Shown: one piece after another, positions 57,387-64,000 of the stretch
Numbering within the stretch: position 1 is the stretch's first letter
Layout of the letters: each line of letters begins with the position of its first letter
Assembly: GCA_902805475.1 (NCBI GenBank)
Contig: CADCSX010000007.1
Span: 1,178,001-1,242,000 of the forward strand
DNA length: 64,000 nt
Reading direction: 5' to 3'
Origin: Entonaema liquescens
Taxonomy: Eukaryota > Ascomycota > Sordariomycetes > Xylariales > Xylariaceae
Translations under genes and position numbers: made by a program
Notes under the pieces: model-generated
Seen by the model: only the letters and a program-made list of their open reading frames with translations
Databases searched by the model: none
Told to the model about the DNA's origin: nothing

Positions 57387-57656
57387 CCCCTTTACATGTG
57401 TGTCGCACAGTATGAACGAGACGAGTCTACGAGACTGGCGCTTAGCAGCACCTTAAAGAAGGCCCGTCCATACAGGGCTGTAATATTAGGATATACCTCA
57501 ACTACTTAGATGTGCTCTGGATAGTGAATAAAAGGAACCCCCATATTTACAGCGCTTGGGTTCCCATTTTAACTTATATATCCCACTCAACTACCCAATC
57601 CCCCTCTCTGCCTCTATCTAATCCAATATTCATCGCTAGCTAGTCCCATTTACACG
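57387..57656. other. Short intergenic region between convergent genes
   Basis: 3' ends of the zeta-type kinase and the next MFS gene. No other feature. Confidence 0.5.
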
Positions 57657-59492
57657 CTAATACATATATCTGAACTCGGGATTTAGATCGCCTAACTCGC
57701 TCTTTTCGTAATCTGATAACCCTACGTCTCTGACAGCCTTGTTTCTCCTTTGGTTTTCGCGGTAGATCGATATGAGATATAGGACTGATGACAGGCCACT
57801 CAAACATGTGAATCCGAGGCAGATCGAATAACCATTCTTGAAAAAAGGGGCGTCGGTATTAAGAAATGCGAAAGTGGCTATGATTCCGCCGATATTTCCG
57901 AAGCCGATTTGCCATCCTGTGCCTATAGCTCTGCGGTGATGACCACCAAGGTTCATACTAAACCAACAAACAGTGATAGGCAACACGCTATATGTGCTCA
58001 TAGTAACGAAACATAGCATTGCGTATTGAACCGGTGTATCGTCGTGGACCCTGAGCAAAACTGCAAAGGCTGTAAGACCCAGGGTAAGCGGCGCAAGTGC
58101 AAAAGCTGCACGGTGATGCATCCAGTCGGACAGCACAGCTGTGAGAAGAGAGAAGCCAAATGATGCAACCCAAGGGACTACGCTGTGGAGCTGCGTCTGG
58201 ATAGGGTCGTAGTGATATGTCGAGATAATAGTCGGCGCGAAAAAAGCGTAACCGTACGCGGGGACAATTAGTCCAAAGTACATAAAGCCGCCAAGCCAAA
58301 CACGATGGTCTTTCATCACATTAATAACATCGCGAAAGGTAGTCTTGCGATCCGCAGCATTATGACCTTGGTCGGCTTGTAGACGGGCTTTGATATAAGC
58401 TCGCTCATCTTCAGTCAACCACTTAGCTTCCTCGGGGCTATTGTAAGTTAGAATCGAACCGACCACGCTTAAGGCTATTAAGATCTTACAATGAGGGGAA
58501 GACAAAATAGAAAATAAGCGCAACTAGACATGTGAGGACTCCTTCGAGTATGAAAATCCATCGCCAGCCATTGTATCCACGCATACCCTGCACTAAATAA
58601 TTGTCAGCAATTCCGGGACTTCTTTTCGCTAAAACGCGAGCGCCGAAATTGGAATCGGACAACACATACTCTTTCCTATGGCAGACGCTAAAAGGCCTCC
58701 GAAAGCTCCGGCCAGAGAGGTGGATGTAAAGAATAGTGAGTAACGCTTTTGTGATTCGCTTCGCTTATACCACATGCCTAAGCAGGAGTCAATGTTAGCG
58801 GCATACACTCATAAAATAGCATATTATGACATGGTATTCTATATTCTCAGTAGAAGTTACGTACTGATAAGGTAAAAACATCCTGAAGTCTATGTTAGTT
58901 ATATTTATAAGAGTTCAACGACCTGTTGCTTACCAGGAAACATTCCACTCTCGAACAACCCTAAGAAGAAGCGGCATGCAAGAAGACCCGAATAGTTCTG
59001 CACAAGACCCTGACATACGGATGAAATACCAAACCCGAGCATGCAGGTAGGGAGCCATAGGCGCGGTGAGAACCTTTTCAGGAAGATATTGCTAGGAATC
59101 TCGGCGATGATATACGGCACAAAAAACATAGTCAAGGCTAAAGTCCTCAGAATCAGTATGAAGTGATGCCTTCTAGATAATATTTACCTACCAGTGTTGT
59201 ACTCATGGTTCTCGAGATGCAAATCTTCAACTAGACGGAAAGATCTCGCATTGGCAATATTGACTCTGTCTAAGAAGGCCAGGAGATAAAGAATACAGAG
59301 GAACGGTATCAATTGCCAATCGACACGAGTCATAAGCTTCCGCTCCGTCGTGTGAGGAGGGCATTGGATATGAAGCCCATCATACTCGGCACCGGCAACG
59401 CCGGGATGATAGGTATTGTTTCCAATAATCTCCTCTACCGGCTTGTCCGAATCGCTCGGAGCTGAGTCTGCGCGAACACCACCGTTAGCCAT
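57657..59492 (-). CDS. MFS permease, Dal5-like (anion:cation symporter), with an 18-nt microexon
   Basis: Six exons: 59492-59192, 59137-58934, 58882-58865, 58777-58670, 58592-58490 and 58437-57657, and all phases agree. The third exon is only 18 nt (CFYLIS at the end of the FPG loop). The sequence shows the family pattern: MTRVDWQLIPFLCILYLLAFLDRVNIANAR, LTMFFVPYIIAEIPSNI, MWYKRSESQKRYSLFFT, RGYNGWRWIFILEG and a central PEEAKWLTEDERAYI loop. Twelve membrane segments are expected. It is related to nicotinic-acid/carboxylate carriers; the substrate is unknown. Confidence 0.92.
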
Positions 59493-62400
59493 TTTTATAC
59501 GTCAAGTCTGACGCTTGTGCGCTGGAAATAATCTGGCACCCGGTTCAAAGACGCGATACAGCACGCGACGGAAATTTGGAGTTGGAGAGCGGAGTTTTGG
59601 AGAAAATTGCGACGTACGGGGAACCTTGCCTATATGCATTTTTTTTAATCCAAGGGATCAAAGACAGCCGAGGCGCCACCAAGAAGGATGTCGAATTTAA
59701 AAAGCAACTGACTCGCGCATTCAACAACAATAAGAATTGATCATGAGATGGCGTGCGGAGACTGGTTCTTAAATTGATGAAAATTTACGGTGAGTCGTGC
59801 CGCTGACGGCGACTGGCCAGTGAGGTAAAGCTAGACTCAAGCGGTCGACGATATCCAATACAACGGACTGTCGCGCGAATTCGGCCTTGGCTCCTGAGGC
59901 TCTTCAGCCTCAAACCCTAATATAATGAGCAATGCCAATATATAACCCTATTTAGCGATCCAAGGAATAATGAGTCTTTGAAAAAGAATACTCGAAAATG
60001 TTGAATCCGTAGCCGATGTCGCTTTATCAAGATGAGTTTATACCTGGCCAACTGGAGCCGCTAGACAGGATCAACTGAAAGGGGAAAAGACCCAACGACC
60101 TGGCTGAGTTCGTGCGGGGAAATTAAAAGTTTGCGGAGAAGAAAGGAGTTGGACCCTGGAATGAAAAGCCATCCCGACTATTTCGACCAGTCAGCTCTCT
60201 TCCAATCCGTAATATTCTCCCGAATCCTTTGCCGCGGTAGCTTCTTCTTCTGTTCAGCACGACACATGCCTTTAAGGACCCAATCGGAGGGTTGCCAATA
60301 ATAGCTGAGTCCTTTTTTTGGTCCCTGAAGCACATGGTCTCTCTCTCTCTACCCCAGAGACGACTAAGGCACGGGTTTCATTGCGCAAGGGACCGTTCCC
60401 GACTCCGACCCAGACCCAACTGACTGCATCGTCCGGGAATTTGGGACGCTCTGCTATCACGTGTCATTGACCATGTGTAATGAGCATCATGTTGTAACAG
60501 TCGTAATATATCTGTTTCGGCATGGCAACGTTTTAGATGCAAAACGAAACCTCTTCAATATAACGACCGGTTATTTGTGTATGTGGTAATACGGTTGGAA
60601 TAGTCGAGTGAATGTGCTTTGAGAGTAATAGCGGCAGCAAATGCTTCATCGTTACCGGTTAGGTAAAGATAACATTGGCGTTTTACCTTCCACCCTCACC
60701 CAGCAGGAGAATCAAGCAATGCGTCATAATAGCAGCTTTAGGAATAATGTTAATTCGGGTAATGTGAGTCCACTCTAGTGCCACCCAGATAGCCTCTTTC
60801 GTGTTCGGGTTCTGACGCAAGAGAGGGCGAGGAAAAAGTTGGTTGGCAACTTTGACGTCTTTGATCGGGTAGAAATCTATCAAAACCATCAAGCTTGTTG
60901 AATGCTAATAATTGAATAGCCTTATGTATCATACGATATATACTTCTTACCTATTGCCTTATATCCGGCTGGTAGCACGTTATCTCAGATCGTGGCAGAT
61001 CATGTACCAACCTCAGGACCTTCCACTACTTACCTACACACAAGCTTTTTCGAACCTATTAGATCTACGAGGTGCCGAGTACCGAGCTGAAAATTTGATC
61101 GCATGTTACAGATTTGTTCTTCTATATTGGCAAATTAAGCGTCAGGGATGTTGTAAATATTCCGACTTGTGTGTTTCTATCTCAACGACGGAGTCCAAGG
61201 GAAGAGCAAACCCCCGTCGCAAATTACGCCACTTGACCACGCGATACATTCAATAACCATTTGACGAGCAAGCCATAACCTCGTTCATCGATTCTAGATT
61301 ATCGATCGACCCATGCGGCGAGAGATCCAACCCAGGAGGCTGGTTCAAAGTGATAGACGAGACGGATACATTGAACCGTTCGCCGTTTAGTGTTGTGGGC
61401 AATGGTACCCCCACGGCGCGCAATACGCATGCTCAACGTCAGGGTAATATGTATTCAAGATAATTGTGCTATGAGGCCTAGCCCTACTAGATCAGATTTG
61501 GTATGTAAAAAAGGATGATATCACATACGAACGTATGAGTGGTACCAGCGGCCTTGTGGCGGCCGAGAAAACTAGACTGAGAGTTCGGTGGACACTTAAG
61601 CAGGTAATGTACCTTAGTAGCTGTGCACTACGTAGTCGCCATAACAGATCGAAGTTGCGTGATTGGGCTTCCTTTCCTTTCTAGGGTTAGTCTATCTTGG
61701 CCGCCAGGGCAGACAGGGGAGGCAATGAGGCGCACAAGAACGGGTTACACTGGATTACTCCATAGAAGTACAGGCCTCTTACTCTTTAGTCGTTGCGGAG
61801 GAATAGATGGACCAATAATAACCCCCACGAGGGAAGATTACCCTGACATGCTTATTTCGGGGACGCCTATTAGGCGTGTTACGTTAAATCATAAGAGGCT
61901 TATGTAGTGCCCATGAAGAAGAAGAAAAAAAAAAAAAAAAGGAAAAAAAAAAGATATGAAGCGAAAGGTTGGTTGCTTGTAATAGCTGAGGAGGGAACCA
62001 CAGTGGGACTTCTTAAGAGAGTTGTGCGGCGAAAAGATGTACTACTATAGTTACCTAGGTATGTACATAATACTGTATGTAGGTACTACACTTTCGACGT
62101 AGGAAGCAGCGTATAAGCGTATACTACTACCTCTTATGTAACGAAGGATTACCCTGCTCGGTCTACCTTCTAGACTACTTTTAGTTAGAAGGCTTGTACC
62201 TACCTAATAGGAATAAGGAATAATCGATAGGTTGTAGCGTCCTGTTCAGCATAGCAAGGCAAGTCGCGATTGCAACATAACAACTTTTAAACTCATCTTG
62301 TTCCTGCTCCCCGTCGTGATTTCTACTTTCTCTCATCTCATCAACGTCAAGTTGTCTGTACTTCAAAGTGTATTTCGCTTTCGTGCTTACATATGTGTTT

Positions 62401-62581
62401 GTTCTCGATCGGGTCATAACGTCATATCTCCCCGTTTTACATGTACGACCTTTTAAGATTTAACGATTAGTTAAACTTCCGCTCACGCCCACGCCCACGC
62501 CGCATTCTACCCGCCATTACCTATTTCTTTCTTTAATTTATACACTACCCATCAAGTGTTAAACTTCCCAAGGTTGTCAAA
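59493..62581. other. Gene-poor intergenic stretch
   Basis: 3.1 kb with no supportable gene. It contains an A-rich tract (61925-61952) and one TACCTAGGTA copy (62052-62061). Several open frames here (for example 60912-61256) have random-looking composition. Confidence 0.5.
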
Positions 62582-64000
62582 ATGAAGGCAGAGTACTCGG
62601 ACGAGCGGTCAACTTACGACACCCACGAGGCTCCCATACCCAGCGGATGGTCGGCTTGGTTTGGTGGCCCCGACGTCAAGATCGGCCCTCGTATCGCTCC
62701 TCAGATAGCGCCAATCACCAGTGATGTTCACGATTCTGCCAGCAATCTCAGCAGCGATGTAATTCTCAACAAACAGCTTGAAGAAGAGGCCGGCCATGCT
62801 ATCCAGTATCGTACTTGTAGCTGGCAAAAGGTGCGTCTAAACCCATATATTCAAGAGTCAAAAGCCAGAGACGCTAAATTTTACTAACACCTAAACATAG
62901 ACGGCCGCATTATTATTCTCCGAATATATCTGTCTGGTAAGTTCATCAATTAATAATTTTCCATTGGAATAACCCAAGCTTCATTCTTCAACATCTCTTC
63001 TCCTTCTACGGGTTTTTTTTTTTTTTTTTCTTTCAAGAAAAAAATGATTGAAATTATTCAAACTAACAGGACACTAGGCAATTATGAGTTTCCCCTGGTC
63101 GTACAGCGTCCTCGGGCTTGTTCCTGGGTAAGCTTTGTTTAGCTCCGGAGCAGTTGGTCTGGGCAAAGCTTAGTTGCTAACATACGATCTAATAGGCTTA
63201 TTCTCACCGTAGTTCAGGCTCTTTTAGTATTATATACGTACGTTTTTCTGCCTGTCCTGCCAATTACTAAGTACCTAGGTACTTAGACTAACAATCTCAC
63301 CACACAGATCTATTGTATTATGGGAGTTCTGTCTTCGGCATCCCGAGGTTAGAGATGTGTGTGATATTGGCCAAATGTTATTCTGGGGCCAGAAATGGGC
63401 TTGGTATTTCACGGCCTTTATGTTTATCTTGAACAACACCTTCATTCAAGTAAGTTGACACTGCCGTCATATAAGTTCCTAAAACCTAACATATTTATAG
63501 GGGCTCCATGTTCTTGTTGGAGCCAAATACCTCAACACGATGGTTGGCCCCGACGCTGGCATTTCTTGCCAGACAGTATCTTTCGGCGCCATTGTTGCCG
63601 TCATTTGTTGGCTGTCATCGCTGCCTCGCACGTTCAGCATGCTTTCGAAGCTTGGAACCGCATCAGCAGCGTTCACCTTTGTCTCGGTTATCCTTGCAAC
63701 AATATTCGCCGGTATTCAGGATCACCCGGCAGGCTTCAGTGCAGAGCCGGCTACTAGCCCTGCTGGTGCAGCATTACCTTTCGGCAATCCAATCGTTACG
63801 GCTGTTCCCCTTTTTAGTACTACATTCGTCTCTGGCCTAGGAGCTTTTCTGAACATCAGGTAGGATAGAATATTCCTTACAGGTGATACGCGAAGCTAAC
63901 AGTGACGTAGCTATACTTTCATTGGGCAAATCACACTGCCCAGTTTCATTGCCGAGATGCGTGAGCCGAAGGATTTCCCTAAGGCTCTTTGGGCGTGCAC
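62582..64000 (+). CDS. Amino-acid transporter (AAAP family), 5' part
   Basis: The gene is cut by the window end. Exons: 62582-62830, 62901-62936, 63078-63127, 63196-63237, 63308-63449, 63501-63859 and 63911 onwards, all in phase. The N-terminal cytosolic region of about 80 residues is followed by TM segments: AALLFSEYICLAIMSFPWSYSVLGLVPGLILTVVQALLVLYTSI, FMFILNNTFIQGLHVLVGAKYLN, TVSFGAIVAVICWLSSLPR, and SYTFIGQITLPSFIAEMREPKDFPKALW, the last matching the typical family loop. The family imports or exports neutral amino acids. The second-to-last intron at 62937-63077 carries a long T-run (63011-63029). Confidence 0.9.

Noticed and set aside
60912..61256. 114-codon open frame in the gene-poor spacer
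   Set aside because: No motif, no plausible exon partners and random-looking composition.
1..64000. CRISPR arrays, bacterial operons or riboswitches
   Set aside because: No regularly spaced repeats; the gene structure is eukaryotic.

Overview
The window is nuclear DNA of a filamentous ascomycete (Pezizomycotina, most likely Sordariomycetes; no closer placement is possible from sequence alone). The evidence is short 45-150 bp GT-AG introns with CTAAC-like branch sites, a 25-codon eL41 gene with a 5'UTR intron, Zn2Cys6 regulators, Dal5-type permeases and a fungal Cas1p-type acetyltransferase. Genes are spread over both strands and separated by AT-rich spacers. There are no operons, rRNA genes, CRISPR arrays or intact transposons.

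Layout. 1-8.3 kb: a multi-pass membrane protein with an Arg/Ser repeat tail, an F-box/2EXR-like gene, a tRNA gene with a 103-bp intron, and a Cas1p-like O-acetyltransferase. Three of these carry an apparent coding break (one 1-nt shift, two in-frame TAGs). 9.5-26 kb is mostly housekeeping: carboxypeptidase Y, Sdo1/SBDS, uS13 (Rps18), RNA polymerase I subunit A49 and eL41, interspersed with a Ser-rich hypothetical protein, a DUF1330-like protein, a small secreted protein and an allantoate-permease-like MFS carrier. 26.5-30 kb: an FHA-protein kinase and a Cys-rich basic protein.

30-54.9 kb is a dense block of catabolic genes: type-B carboxylesterase, two SDRs, dienelactone hydrolase, fumarylacetoacetate-hydrolase family protein, DHA1-like MFS exporter, C2H2+Zn2Cys6 regulator, FAD-dependent aromatic hydroxylase (with a 1-nt frame break), acetoacetate-decarboxylase-like protein, VOC/extradiol-type dioxygenase, a second Zn2Cys6 regulator and an APH-like phosphotransferase. 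Read together, this looks like a fungal counterpart of a meta-cleavage aromatic-degradation route: ester opening, ring hydroxylation, ring cleavage, C-C bond hydrolysis, with export and two local regulators. That function is inferred from family membership only.

54.9-64 kb: a MITE-like inverted-repeat element, an isolated G+C-rich zeta-toxin-type kinase, a second Dal5-type permease with an 18-nt microexon, a 3.1-kb gene-poor spacer, and the 5' part of an amino-acid transporter cut by the window end.

Across the window the 10-bp palindrome TACCTAGGTA occurs at least eight times in non-coding DNA. Several genes, including the probably essential Sdo1 gene, need a one-base correction to give the family-like protein, so either assembly indels or real gene decay must be considered.
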